Below the pieces are notes generated by a model, which was given only the letters and a program-made list of their open reading frames with translations, made no database searches and had not been told where the DNA came from. Below, one piece after another: positions 53,401 through 59,746 of a stretch of 64,000 nucleotides of DNA. Origin of the DNA: Pterois miles (lineage: Eukaryota; Chordata; Actinopteri; Perciformes; Scorpaenidae). The position numbers and the translations under genes were made by a program. Where the stretch lies: NCBI GenBank assembly GCA_947000775.1, contig CAMQGK010000001.1, positions 3,275,001 through 3,339,000 of the forward strand. The letters are read 5' to 3'. How positions within the stretch are numbered: position 1 is the stretch's first letter; the number at the start of each line of letters is the position of its first letter.

Positions 53401-56400
53401 CCATCTATCCATCCATCTACAACTGCTTATCCCATTAGGGGTCGCTGACATTGGGCGAAGGCGGGGTTCACCCTGGACAAGTCGCCAGTCTGTCGCAAGG
53501 CACATAGAGACAGACAACCATTCACTCTCACACAATTTCGAGTCATCAATTAACCTAAACTGCATGTCTTTGGACTGTGGGAGGACACTGGAGTACCTGG
53601 AGAAAACCCACGCTAACAAGGGGAGAACAAACTCCACACAGAAGAGTCCCAAGCTGGATTTGAACCTGCGACCCTCTTGCTGTGAGTTAGCAGCCCCATT
53701 TGAAAAAAACATAACAGAACACAGATGCAGACGACCTTTAAATATCACTAAAAGAATGTTTGTTTTAGTAGTGATTTGTATGAATAATTGATGGAGAAAC
53801 CAGTAAAAAAAAAAAAATGAAGGCAAAATATCCTAAATTGTTTGGGATATAAAGCATGACATGTTGGAAAAGAGCTGGCACCTCGCTGTGTGTGCGGTCT
53901 CAAAGAAAAGAAACATGTTGAGTTAACACATCATGTAGTGATTTGAGGTTTTTGAGAACAACCTCGACCTCCTGCCTTCAAACCGCAACTTAAACAGCAG
54001 TATTATCCTTTACATTTTTTGTAGGGATTACTGAGCCTTTAAATAAAACACAGCATTAGAAAGTGGCAACACAGGGAGACCACAGAGAAGAGCTGGAGGA
54101 AAAAGAGCAGTCGGCTAATGGGAGGCTTATTTTGTTCACAGTCAGAGTCAAAACTAAAAGCCACAAACCGGAACCAAAGTGTTTACTGCTGAAATGGTTT
54201 CACATGATAATTAATGCTGAACATTTAGACTTGAAGCAGGGAGGAGATTAAAAGTCTTGCTCAGGGATAAGACACAGATGGCCATGTTGGCTCTAACGTC
54301 TTGGTATGTACAGGTAAACTGGCTGCAGCAGAGGGAGAATAAACAGGGCATTAGTGAGCTGACAGAGCTCCCGCTGCTACTGCCGCTGAGATGCTACTGT
54401 TAAGATGTCTGGCCAGCTCTGACACCTCAGACGGTGTCTTCATGTGTGTGTGTTAGTGCCTGAGTACACAGTGAATGTAGGTCACAGTGCTGTTCCCACA
54501 GACAGAAGATGCATGGTGGTAATTACAGAAAGTGCTGTGGACAGTGTAAAGCATGAGCTCACGTAATTCTTCTGCCTAATGTTGACAAAGGGGATAATTA
54601 CTAAAAATGTGGTCACTGTCCTGGTCAGCTACATAAAAACATAACCCGCAATTTATGGTGCTATTAACCGATTCGTTTTCTAAATGTCAAGGTCAATTTG
54701 GCTTATTACATAAAAACTAAGCAGCTTCTCCTTGTGGTAGCGGCTCCAGGTCATTTTATGCTTGTATTTTCATCCCTCAGCAGCATCACTTATCAGTTAC
54801 ATAATAAGTAAGCGAATCTTCACCTCCTGATTCAATCTCTGATTTTCTGTGATATCAAACATCGGTGTGACTCATCTTCAAAGCTACTCCTCTCTCATGA
54901 CATTATCCTCACCCTACATTTCCCTATTATTTGGCCTTCTCATTCGCTGGAGCATTCCTTTGACATTTGCATCACATATATTTATAACAGGATGAAAAGA
55001 CCTTTAAGGGTGACTTCTGTATTTTTCAACCTGAATCCTATTTTGCATGTTTTTCCATCTATCGGACTAATAAGGACGATTATTTCTGAAATTGGTCCAG
55101 TATAGGGGGAGAACGCAGCAACAAACTGCCAGGTGGAGATATTTTAAATTCCTCTATTATGGGATGACTGTGGCTCAGAGGGTAGAACAGGTCGTCTACA
55201 GATCAGAAGACGGTTCGATCCCCGGCTGCTCCGGTCACATGTTGATGTGTCCTTGAGCAAAACCGTTAACCCCAAATTGCTCCCGAAATGAGTATTTAGA
55301 TCAGATTTCTAACTATAAACAGTACAGTTACAAGATATCAAGCATAAAAAAAATCTACTTCAACCTTATTCCTGCAATGACAGAAACAGGCTGTAGAGAC
55401 AACACTGACATGACATATGATCAGTTTTTAAGTTGATACAACAAAAATGTTAGCAAAAGTCTGCTCATTCACACATCCAGCAGACACAGGACAACATCCT
55501 GATGAATAGAGGTCGACTGTATTTTTTTTTTATTTTTTTTTTTAATGGCTGATGCCGATTTTTTACAGAATCAAGACATACGATGGTCAATATATGATGC
55601 CCTTTTTTTTATTTTGCCGAAATCTTTGGGTGGTCTTATTTTTTTTTTTTTTTTTTGCTCCATCTGATAAAATAAGGCAAATGATACAGCAAATGATACA
55701 CAAAATGTCTTAACCAAAATAAACATTTATTGACCAACACTTATGGTCTGTCTCTTCAATCTGCATTTTGTGTCTGCACGGTTTCTCCCAGTCAGGACGT
55801 TGTTCTTCTCACGAACTGCTGCAAAGGTTAGTAGCCCACTGGGCTTCATCCACTGAGGTCTGCTGGTAGAACAGTAATATGTCAGCACCAGCATACTTAA
55901 GTTCAGGGGAAAAAAAAACAACATGGTTGGGTTTAGAACTAATATATTTGCAGGGGACCGCAGAGCTGATTGTAACGTGACCCACTGGACACAAACAACT
56001 GGATGAAAGCCTTTTGTCTGTTGGATACATCCACCTCGACCCTCCTACCCACCCACTGTGTCTTTTTGCTCTTAAAGCTACGTCACCACACTCCAGTGCA
56101 CTTTGTGTTTATTACTGACATTAATGGGTTTACCTTGTAGTTAATAGAAAGTCTGGCGCGGCTCATACTGATGCTAAACAGTGCTTTAAGCGTTGCAGAT
56201 GGCCATGACAAAGCATCAGTATTTGATGCCTGCTGAGTGAGCAGATATTTATTTCTCTGTGGGTACATCACCTGTTACATACTGGTAGTCGTGATCCATT
56301 ATTAATATAAAAGTAATGATTATAGGCGCTTTAAAGATGCTGTGTTTCAAAAAAAAAAAATCACGTTATTTGTGTGATTGTAAAATGTAAACTCCTCAAA

Positions 56401-59107
56401 GCAATACAGAGGACAAAACCTCCACCAGCAATAACAAAAAGAAACAGAAACTCACGGTCAGAGCTGAAGTCATCTATCAAGATTATTTCTTGGATCAGAG
56501 ATGGCGGACTTCGCATCAGGACACTGAGAGGGAGAACGAGAGAGATGGAGGTTAGAAAAACACAAGTCGGTGTCATTCCTGACTAACGTGGCCGCTTGTG
56601 CTCGACCTCTTTACCTTTTGATGGTGCGAAGCAGAGTCGAGCGAGCCTCATTGTGGAAAGTGATGATGATACTCGTGGAGGGAAGGTCGGTGTCATAATT
56701 CAGAGACGCACACCTACAGAGAGACAAATTCATCACACATTCATCATGCATATAACAGCAGGTTTATTTTCCTCCTCTTTAGAGAGCACATGTACATGTT
56801 AAATTGAACACGCTCATGCTGGGCAGCTGTGATTAGCAGCGGTGCCATGTGGAGTTGCCTCAGCATCGTTGCTGTAGTGACAAGGAAATATCTGGTTGCC
56901 AGGCAACAACTGCACAGATTTCTGACCCTCTACTTTAATCCGCTACCTGTTGCTGGGAGCTTTAAACCCAGGTCAGAAGACATGGAGATGAACCATCACG
57001 CACCACTGATTCTGTTATTGTAATTCAACTCACTGTACACAGAGGAGTCATTATTACTAATTATTACAAGTCTGGATTATGCCTTAATTTGCTTGATTTG
57101 TGTCTGCAAACTGCTGTGTAGATTGTTAAAGACATGCTGCCATTTTAAATTATTTTATATTTGATTATGAATGAATAATGAATACAAAAAGGGAAAACTG
57201 GAACTGGGAATCTTAGTGATGTAACATACAAGATTAATTCATTTTACCTGCCTGTAGCCTTTAACTGAGCTTGTACCTTCTTTATTGCATATTTTTTCTG
57301 TTCTGCACACTTATATTTGTTCTTGTTATTTATTCATCAGTATTAACAAACTGTTACTGCAACAGAGCATACACACTCAGCCAACCTATCCTGTCTCTAA
57401 AAACACAGGCTAAATAAAATAAGTTATAGGTTTGCCTGCAAGTCTGTCCGTCTTTCATAAACAAGTCTTGTAAAACAATATGAGACCGTTGATGGAGATC
57501 TAAAGAGGCCAAACATTCTGCTACATGTGCAGAAAAACTTCAGAAATATTCCTACGTAAGGAGGAACAGTCTGGAAAATCGTGACATTATACTAAACAAA
57601 CAAAGACCTGGTGTGCAGTCTGTATACACCAGGGGTAGACAGTTATTTTTCCTGGGGGGCCACATGAGAAACCTAGATTGTTGCTGGGGGCCAAGCAAAT
57701 ACTCTAAACAGCATATTATTAAGAAAATGACATTATATACAGGAGTCTTTAAACCGCACAGGACTGACTGTTTTGGGTAGTAATGTTTCCATTAACAAAA
57801 ATTAACATTTAACTTAACGTTAACACTTACATTTAACATTTAACTTCACATTACCACTTAGATTTTTCTCTCAAAGTGACGGTTCAAGTTGTATTCTTTG
57901 AATACAGCCACGTGTTTGCTGAAAACTAAGCACACAGCTTTACTGCCAAAAATACTTAGCAGTCCATGAGTTATTATAGACGTGCCATCTCAGCAGGTGA
58001 CGCTAAATCAAACATCACTCACGTCAATTCACATCAATGTCAAGTGTGACAAGAAGCGAACTAACAATACACACATTTCAAAAAAGTTTTTTTCTTTACT
58101 GTTTTTTAGGTTTGAAAGTAAAATTGTGTGGTTTGTCTGCGACCTCCGAGCAGAACCAATGCCCAGGTCTGGTATACACTCTAAAGGAGGTCGTTGAATG
58201 CTTCAAACTAGATCACAGACTAATGTGACTCTCCCTTGCAGCTGTGCTTTCAATAAATGTCACTTATAGCAAACAATAATAGTGACTTCACAATTACAAA
58301 CCTTTACCAGGAAGTCTTTTTCATCATTTATGGCTGTTAAGGTACTCAATCCACCAACCACCAACCAGCCAAAAGAAACAATATAATAGTGTGAAGGTTC
58401 ATTCTTCACTTTGGCCACAGCAACGTGACAAAGTTTGACAAGATTATTTGGAGCAACTCCATCTGCCGAGGAAGCATCATGTAATTTGAATGTTGTGTTT
58501 AGTTTTTGGTCAAAATAAGCTGAAACACATTAAAAAGCCACAAAACTTTACAAGCAGGAACATCACACACTTGTGAAGTCATTGTTTCTTTTTCATGTCT
58601 CTGTCTTTATCCAATTATTTTTTATATTTTTCACCATAGACACTTCTATTATAACATATTTTCTCAACATGTGGTGAGGATTTCATCATTCACTGTTTGA
58701 AACCAGGCAGAGAAAGAGAGAGCCATAAGACTCTTGATATCTGTATCTTCAATTCAAAGCAAAGGTTTACATTATTTTGTCCACCCCCTGTGAAGGATAC
58801 AGCCTAGAGTAAACCCAGCAGACCCACACACAACCTTCAAGTGTACAACAGATTTTTCTGAGCAACTCAAAATCCATGTGCAGCTCAAGGAAGATTAGCC
58901 CTCAATCTCCTTGGCGTCTGCTCACCTGTAGTGTCGGGTGTCTCTGATGGCTCGCTCGCTGCCCAGCCGGTCGCTCTCCTGCAGGTTGAAGGCGTGTTCT
59001 CTGTACGGGTCGTCCCCCGGCTTCAGCTGCTTCGCCGCCAGGTAGGCCTTCTCATCGAAGCTGCCCAGCAGCTGGCCCTGCTGCTCTGCCCGCGGGGGCT
59101 GGGTCAC
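20493..59107 (-). CDS. galnt16: galnt16-like polypeptide N-acetylgalactosaminyltransferase, 14 of about 15 coding exons
   Basis: The product would transfer GalNAc from UDP-GalNAc to Ser/Thr in the Golgi lumen, starting mucin-type O-glycosylation (family knowledge, CAZy GT27). Seen directly: join(58926-59107, 56615-56713, 56456-56523, 49513-49578, 43737-43858, 34380-34467, 34008-34092, 31897-32000, 30590-30716, 29503-29595, 28272-28355, 27221-27347, 26311-26427, 20493-20636), all complement, totals 1,506 nt, 501 codons plus TGA with no internal stop. Every junction has AG acceptor and GT donor with matching phase. Order of parts: stem (FDEKAYLAAKQLKPG), GT-A domain (TFHNEARSTLLRT, LDSHCEVN with the D-x-H metal site, WGGEN, RVGHVFR), then a lectin domain with QRW, QKW and QSW. 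I chose GALNT16 over GALNT14 and GALNT2 because the stem and DHTRVVSPIIDVISLDNF match GALNT16 as I remember it. Human GALNT16 is about 558 residues, so roughly 57 N-terminal residues with the membrane anchor are missing and should lie right of 64,000. Confidence 0.95.
20945..21250 (+). repeat. CTCAAGTACT family copy in the last galnt16 intron
   Basis: CAGCGGTGGACTGTAACTG, CTCAAGTACTGTACAGTAA, TTGTACTTTACTTCC and TTCCACCACATTTCAAAG match the family. Confidence 0.7.
21260..21460 (+). repeat. Inverted-repeat element, partial copy
   Basis: CACCCTGAAGGGATTTATTTT, ACATCATCCTGCTTACTACA and CAGCTACTTACT match the right half of the ATTCTGATTGGTCAATC element (compare about 42,030-42,120). Confidence 0.55.
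21461..23104. other. galnt16 last intron, mostly without recognised features
   Basis: Short TATG and TGTG tracts and no coding exon. The segment 22.2-22.6 kb is less repetitive but shows no conserved frame. Confidence 0.4.
23105..23701 (+). mobile_element. AGGGCTGTCAA-family element, copy 2 (5'-truncated)
   Basis: It contains ATTGTCCAGAAACCCTCACA, GGGGAGACTGGTGGGGACC, GGTCAGAGGTCAAGGGACC, and ends CATTAACTTTGACAACCCT. Confidence 0.78.
23925..24134 (+). mobile_element. AGGGCTGTCAA-family element, 3' fragment
   Basis: Only the last 210 bp remain (GTATGACATGGTGGGTACC to TTTTTGACAGCCCT), a separate insertion 220 bp beyond copy 2. Confidence 0.7.
24135..25099. other. galnt16 intron, no recognised repeat
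   Basis: The segment 24.26-24.53 kb has balanced composition and a 78-codon minus-strand frame that matches nothing I know. It is not accepted as a gene. Confidence 0.35.
25100..26250 (+). mobile_element. CATAGACTGTATATAAG element, long copy
   Basis: It begins GCATAGACTGTATATAAGAA and includes CCATCTTGTTTTTTGCAACC, AAAACACACTGTGAAAG, GTCGCCCCCTGTTGGCTG, ending CTTCACTTTTCAAACCC. Shorter copies are at 29,848-30,125 and, inverted, 48,540-48,768. It is a teleost-type dispersed repeat with no coding capacity. Confidence 0.65.
26311..26427 (-). CDS. galnt16: galnt16 coding exon 14: lectin beta repeat
   Basis: The exon is 117 nt (39 codons), acceptor ATTTGCAG, donor CAG|GTAAGA, codon-aligned at both ends. 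It encodes RWELIEPLIRQQDLCLAI, then KVKMETCNNKEPKQ. The terminal Gln starts the second QxW (QKW), completed in the last exon. Confidence 0.95.
27221..27347 (-). CDS. galnt16: galnt16 coding exon 13: linker and lectin alpha repeat
   Basis: The exon is 127 nt, acceptor CCCTCAG, donor TCGCAG|GTCAGG, ending at a codon boundary. It encodes the linker (VPEQEAVSSVL) and the first ricin-type repeat (GGLCLETRGTDALGLAECRG). The Gln of the repeat's QxW is the last codon and RW follows in exon 14. The repeat seems about five residues shorter than in the human protein as I recall it. Confidence 0.93.
27890..28110 (+). repeat. CTGCAACTAA hAT family, truncated copy
   Basis: GATTGCAGCTTCTTAAATGTG, GAGTTGTGGACAAAATAAGA, CGTCATCTTGGGCTTTGGGA and TGATCGACATTTTTCAC match 28,871-29,190 nearly word for word. 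Confidence 0.75.
28272..28355 (-). CDS. galnt16: galnt16 coding exon 12: end of catalytic domain
   Basis: The exon is 84 nt, acceptor TTTTTGTAG, donor TGAG|GTACGA. It encodes SIADRLTLRRKLNCKPFR, then WYMENVYPEL, the conserved end of the catalytic domain before the linker. Confidence 0.96.
28640..28860 (+). repeat. CTGCAACTAA hAT family, diverged copy
   Basis: It shows the same layout (TAATCAATCGA, TCCAACTTCTCAAACGTGA, GTAAACTGAGTATCTT, GAGAAAATAGTCAGAAG) but is more diverged. It directly precedes the better copy. Confidence 0.5.
28871..29190 (+). mobile_element. CTGCAACTAA hAT family, near-complete copy
   Basis: It starts TAGAGCTGCAACAATTAATC and ends GTTAGTTGCAGACCTA; ends are inverted repeats (TAGNNCTGCAAC). 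No identical 8-bp flanks were found. It lies in the intron between exons 11 and 12. Confidence 0.7.
29503..29595 (-). CDS. galnt16: galnt16 coding exon 11
   Basis: The exon is 93 nt, acceptor CGTGCAG, donor GGCAG|GTTTGT. It encodes NTRRAAEVWMDEYKQYYY, then SARPSAQGKAFG, near the end of the catalytic domain. Confidence 0.97.
29848..30125 (+). repeat. CATAGACTGTATATAAG element, partial copy
   Basis: GCACAGACTGTATATAAGAA, CCATTGGTTTGTGGACTA, AACTGAAAACACACTGTGAC and CAAGGTAGCTACACTCTAAAG match the long copy at 25.1 kb. Confidence 0.65.
30590..30716 (-). CDS. galnt16: galnt16 coding exon 10
   Basis: The exon is 127 nt, acceptor CCCGCAG, donor TTAA|GTGAGT. It encodes ELSFRVWMCGGSLEILPC, SRVGHVFRKRHPY and FPEGNALTYI. 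The His of RVGHVFR is a metal ligand in characterised GalNAc-Ts. Confidence 0.97.
31897..32000 (-). CDS. galnt16: galnt16 coding exon 9: WGGEN motif
   Basis: The exon is 104 nt, acceptor CTCTACAG, donor TTTG|GTGAGC. It encodes TPVIAGGIFVMDKSWF, then the Gal/GalNAc-transferase motif DIWGGENF. The catalytic-loop residues expected here are kept. Confidence 0.97.
32400..33900. other. Intron between exons 8 and 9, no recognised feature
   Basis: T-rich stretch at 32.5-32.66 kb gives hydrophobic-looking open frames on the plus strand that are compositional artefacts. No other gene signal. Confidence 0.45.
34008..34092 (-). CDS. galnt16: galnt16 coding exon 8
   Basis: The exon is 85 nt, acceptor CTCTTCAG, donor ATCAG|GTCTGT. 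It encodes FDWSLHFKWEQIPIEQKM, then ARSDPTQAI. It is part of the catalytic domain, 287 bp from exon 7. Confidence 0.96.
34380..34467 (-). CDS. galnt16: galnt16 coding exon 7
   Basis: The exon is 88 nt, acceptor CATGCAG, donor GGAG|GTCAGG. It encodes DHTRVVSPIIDVISLDNF, then AYLAASADLRGG. This segment is the best separator of GALNT16 from GALNT14 and GALNT2 as I recall them. The 9.3-kb intron upstream is the longest in the window. Confidence 0.97.
35220..35480 (+). repeat. hAT-type element 3' end
   Basis: It ends GATCGCGATTAATATTCGAT, AAATTGTGCAGCCCTA, the same right terminus as the element at 3,932-4,257. The left border is not seen. Confidence 0.5.
35506..36464 (-). mobile_element. AGGGCTGTCAA-family element, copy with internal duplication
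   Basis: In plus-strand reading it runs from CCTGTCAAAGTTAACGTG to TTGATTGATAGCCCT, the reverse of copies 1 and 2. An internal block (GAAACTAGAAAA to GACCTTTGACCTC) occurs twice, at about 35,628-35,785 and 35,850-36,035, so the element is about 0.2 kb longer than its relatives. No coding sequence. Confidence 0.8.
36465..36999. other. Intron 6 stretch without recognised features
   Basis: AT-rich, no repeat family or exon recognised. Confidence 0.4.
37000..37510. promoter_or_regulatory. Candidate conserved noncoding element in galnt16 intron 6
   Basis: Unlike its surroundings, this segment has balanced composition, no dispersed-repeat words and dense homeodomain/POU-like sites (GCTTTAATGAG, GATTTGATAATGCATGA). 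Open frames on the minus strand are not coding-like. A regulatory role is inference from composition only. Confidence 0.25.
37945..37966. other. 22-bp perfect palindrome
   Basis: AATATTGTACA followed immediately by its exact reverse complement TGTACAATATT. It is AT-rich, so chance is possible. Confidence 0.6.
38044..38440 (-). repeat. CAAGTC-rich dispersed repeat
   Basis: Words such as CAAGTCATTGTTTTGCAAGTC, CTGAATCAAGTCCTGAGTCC and GTTCAAGTCAAGTCTG are typical of a widespread teleost repeat. Borders are approximate. Confidence 0.5.
38530..38800 (+). repeat. Fragment related to the element at 10.8-11.2 kb
   Basis: GGAACTTGGCTTGTGTCTTG then AGGAGTTGTAGCACTTATTC parallel GGAAGTTGGCTCTGG and AGGAGTTGTAGCTTG at 10.85-10.91 kb. 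Confidence 0.4.
38805..39088 (+). mobile_element. GATGGATGG-tailed tRNA-type SINE, diverged copy
   Basis: It shares CAGCAAGAGGGTTGCAGGTT, GAGTTTGCATGTTCTC, CTTCCTCCCACAGTC, CTGTCCAGGGTGTACCCCGCC and a GATGGATG tail with the intact copy at 59,373. The tRNA head with the A-box is lost. Confidence 0.85.
39318..39445 (+). mobile_element. tRNA-headed SINE fragment
   Basis: GGACTTGGCTTGGGAACTGG then a B-box-like GGTTCAAGTCC (39,351-39,361), followed by CCATATGGACC. It belongs to a different family from the GATGGATGG SINE. Confidence 0.55.
40230..40460. promoter_or_regulatory. Candidate conserved noncoding element
   Basis: Balanced composition, no repeat words, and repeated TCATGAAT / TTATGAAC motifs (about 40,280-40,370) next to TGTAATGCAAACTGG. 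No coding frame. The regulatory interpretation is weak inference. Confidence 0.2.
40668..41200. mobile_element. Foldback element (TAGCTTAGCATAAAGACTGG family)
   Basis: Two long imperfect inverted arms, about 40,668-40,840 and 41,015-41,200. The outer 13 bp, TTCTTGCTGAGAG (40,670-40,682) and CTCTCAGCAAGAA (41,177-41,189), are exact reverse complements. Inner pairs include GGCTCTGTC/GACAGAGCC and CTACCAGCACCT/AGGTGCTGGTAG. No coding sequence. Confidence 0.85.
41985..42195 (+). mobile_element. ATTCTGATTGGTCAATC inverted-repeat element, right half
   Basis: It contains GGGTTTATTTCACAACAATG, ACATTATCCTGCTTATTACA and TCCATAGCAACCGTCTG, the inverse of the left arm found at 19.5 and 50.5 kb. A short (GAA)n lies at its left edge. 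Confidence 0.6.
42480..43600. other. Repeat-poor part of galnt16 intron 6
   Basis: About 1.1 kb with no recognised repeat and several overlapping open frames on both strands (62-111 codons), none with a family match or consistent splice sites. It may include conserved noncoding DNA; I do not call a gene. Confidence 0.35.
43737..43858 (-). CDS. galnt16: galnt16 coding exon 6: D-x-H metal site
   Basis: The exon is 122 nt, acceptor CCCTCAG, donor GAG|GTACAG. It encodes GLIRSRVRGA, then LTFLDSHCEVNADWLQPM and RVKE. The Asp-Ser-His is the D-x-H motif that binds manganese with UDP-GalNAc in this family, so the catalytic centre looks intact. Confidence 0.97.
44695..44890. repeat. Dispersed repeat with GTGATCTGATCAC core
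   Basis: Words AATGTGGCCCAGGACAC, GAGTGCGTTCACACCTGTAC, CTGTCCACTTGTGATC and GGACGCATGTTAACACCAGG match a family I recall as common in teleosts. Borders uncertain. Confidence 0.4.
45833..46486. mobile_element. TTAA-flanked nonautonomous DNA transposon
   Basis: It is bounded by TTAA on both sides (45,833-45,836 and 46,483-46,486). Its ends are inverted: GGTGCTTTAACGCC on the left, GGTGTGAAAGCACAC on the right. TTAA duplication is typical of piggyBac or Kolobok. No transposase frame. Confidence 0.65.
47099..47236. repeat. Imperfect inverted repeat, 29-bp arms
   Basis: Arms at 47,099-47,127 and 47,208-47,236 share the reverse-complementary core CATAGATGACAG / CTGTCATCTATG, with an 80-bp loop. 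It is probably part of an unclassified DNA transposon. Confidence 0.6.
48320..48500 (+). repeat. CTGCAACTAA hAT family, degenerate fragment
   Basis: ATTAGATTGATTGATGGGGA, GGTTCCAGCTTCTCAAGTGTG and TTTCTTGTTGATATTTC resemble the family at 28.9 kb. Confidence 0.45.
48540..48768 (-). repeat. CATAGACTGTATATAAG element, inverted partial copy
   Basis: GTGTTTTCAGTTC, AAACCAAGATGGCGACGCC, CAAACCAATAGATGAC and TTCTTATATATATCGTCTATG are inverse matches to 25.1 and 29.85 kb. Confidence 0.6.
48769..49050 (+). repeat. GACGATACACCTATCT dispersed repeat, copy 2
   Basis: It matches 1,549-1,980 in order: GGGACGATACACCTATCTC, GATTCAATACTATCACGATA, GGGGAAAAGTTGAATCATAC, TTGATTTTCAGCATG. It directly abuts the preceding element. 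Confidence 0.6.
49513..49578 (-). CDS. galnt16: galnt16 coding exon 5
   Basis: The exon is 66 nt, acceptor TTCTCCAG, donor GAGG|GTGAGT. It encodes PEDCQLLSQIPKVRCLRN and GRREG. It lies 6.9 kb from exon 4 and 5.7 kb from exon 6, so frame and family homology, not open-frame length, identify it. Confidence 0.95.
50454..50480. repeat. (TG)13 microsatellite
   Basis: About 27 bp of TG repeats. Confidence 0.95.
50522..50830 (+). mobile_element. ATTCTGATTGGTCAATC inverted-repeat element, copy with GC hairpin
   Basis: After the left arm (AATTCTGATTGGTCAATCA to AAATAAACCC) comes a perfect hairpin: GGGCGATGCAA (50,767-50,777), loop AACCA, TTGCATCGCCC (50,783-50,793). The reverse arm then begins (CAGGGTTTATTTCACAAC) but is soon cut. 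No coding capacity. Confidence 0.75.
51747..51775. repeat. (CTC)n microsatellite
   Basis: About ten tandem CTC/CCT triplets. Confidence 0.95.
51880..52195 (+). mobile_element. 3' end of a non-LTR retrotransposon
   Basis: T-rich sequence leads to AAGTAAGAATGTCACTGGGC and a tail CATGACAATACAGACTTTGA ATCTTGAA, typical of 5'-truncated fish LINE 3' ends. No ORF2 piece remains. Confidence 0.45.
53398..53697 (-). mobile_element. GATGGATGG-tailed tRNA-type SINE, inverted copy
   Basis: The plus strand starts CCATCTATCCATCCATC and includes GGGCGAAGGCGGGGTTCACC, GTCTTTGGACTGTGGGAGGA, GAGAACAAACTCCACACAGA and a B-box GGATTTGAACCTGCGACC, the reverse complement of the copy at 59,373. The head beyond the B-box is degraded. 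Confidence 0.88.
55165..55292 (+). mobile_element. tRNA-headed SINE (CTGTGGCTCAGAGGGTAGA)
   Basis: A tRNA-like head has an A-box region TGGCTCAGAGGGTAGAACAG at about 55,171 and a B-box GGTTCGATCCC at 55,212-55,222. It is followed by the typical body TGTCCTTGAGCAAAACCGTT and CCAAATTGCTCCCGA. An inverted degenerate relative is at 60.45 kb. Confidence 0.75.
56456..56523 (-). CDS. galnt16: galnt16 coding exon 4
   Basis: The exon is 68 nt, acceptor CTCTCAG, donor GACC|GTGAG. It encodes SVLMRSPPSLIQEIILIDDF and SSD, including the DDFS signature of the family. As I recall it, human GALNT16 has SVLNRTP here; the fish has SVLMRSP. Confidence 0.96.
56615..56713 (-). CDS. galnt16: galnt16 coding exon 3: start of GT-A catalytic domain
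   Basis: The exon is 99 nt, acceptor CTGTAG, donor AAAAG|GTAAAG. It encodes the conserved Cys, then DTDLPSTSIIITFHNEARST and LLRTIK, the first strand and helix of the UDP-binding fold. The arginine codon before the Cys is split across the intron. Only 91 bp separate it from the next exon. Confidence 0.96.
57630..58171 (+). mobile_element. Nonautonomous hAT element with perfect 8-bp target duplication
   Basis: A 542-bp element begins CAGGGGTAGACAGTTATTTT and ends AATGCCCAGGTCTG, so its inverted ends are CAGGGGTAGACA and CAGACCTGGGCA. It is flanked by GTATACAC on both sides (57,622-57,629 and 58,172-58,179). GGGGGGCCACATGAGAAACC near the left end is shared by many fish hAT elements. It sits in the intron between galnt16 exons 2 and 3. 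Confidence 0.9.
58926..59107 (-). CDS. galnt16: galnt16 coding exon 2: stem region
   Basis: The exon is 182 nt with acceptor CTCTGCAG and donor AG|GTGAG. It starts at a codon boundary (VTQPPRAEQQ) and runs through FDEKAYLAAKQLKPG to RDTRHY. It holds the end of the stem and the approach to the catalytic domain. A start codon cannot be placed here because the upstream exon should carry the signal anchor. The exon number assumes one missing coding exon. Confidence 0.95.
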
Positions 59108-59372
59108 CTGCAGAGGACACGACAACAAGGTGTGTTTACAAGTTCATACAAATTCAAGTCAAAGAAAGAATGATTATAATTGAAGAATGTTGTGAGTTTT
59201 AAATAACATACAAGCACAAATCCACTCGCTGTCGCTCATGTAAACACACAGAGGTGCAGACACAGCAGCACTAACTGTTGTTGGTGTCAACTCTCCACTC
59301 CTTCACTGTCAACAAAATATGCTTCTGCCCAACTATTATTACTGTGGAATGACTGCAATGGTTGCCACATGA

Positions 59373-59746
59373 GGGCTGCACGGTGGTGTAGTGGTTAGCG
59401 CTGTCGCCTCACAGCAAGAGGGTCGCAGGTTCGATTCCAGCTTGCGGCTCTTCTGTGTGGAGTTTGCATGTTCTCCCCGTGTAAGCGTGGGTTCTCTCCG
59501 GGTACTCCGGCTTCCTCCCACCGTCCAAAGACATGCTGTTTAGGTTAATTGATGACTCTAAATTGCCCGTAGGTGTGAATGTGAGTGTGAATGGTTGTCT
59601 GTCTATATGTTGTCTGTCTCTATGTGCCCTGCGATGGACTGGCGACCTGTCCAGGGTGTACCCTGCCTTCGCCCAATGCCAGCTGGGATCGGCTCCAGCC
59701 CCCCCGCGACCCCTAACGGGATAAGCGGTTGACGATGGATGGATGG
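59373..59746 (+). mobile_element. Intact GATGGATGG-tailed tRNA-type SINE with 15-bp target duplication
   Basis: A 374-bp element has an A-box TAGTGGTTAGC (59,389-59,399), a B-box GGTTCGATTCC (59,428-59,438), body GAGTTTGCATGTTCTCC and CTGTCCAGGGTGTACCC, and a (GATG)n tail. ATGGTTGCCACATGA at 59,358-59,372 and 59,747-59,761 is a perfect target-site duplication, as left by LINE-driven insertion. The open frames inside are not genes. It lies just upstream of galnt16 exon 2. Confidence 0.95.

Noticed and set aside
53344..53826. 160-codon minus-strand open frame, the longest or nearly so on that strand
   Set aside because: Most of it is the inverted SINE copy at 53,398-53,697.
55212..55222. Functional tRNA genes from B-box sequences at 55.2, 39.35 and 59.43 kb
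   Set aside because: Each is followed by a SINE body and I could not fold a full cloverleaf with proper acceptor stem.
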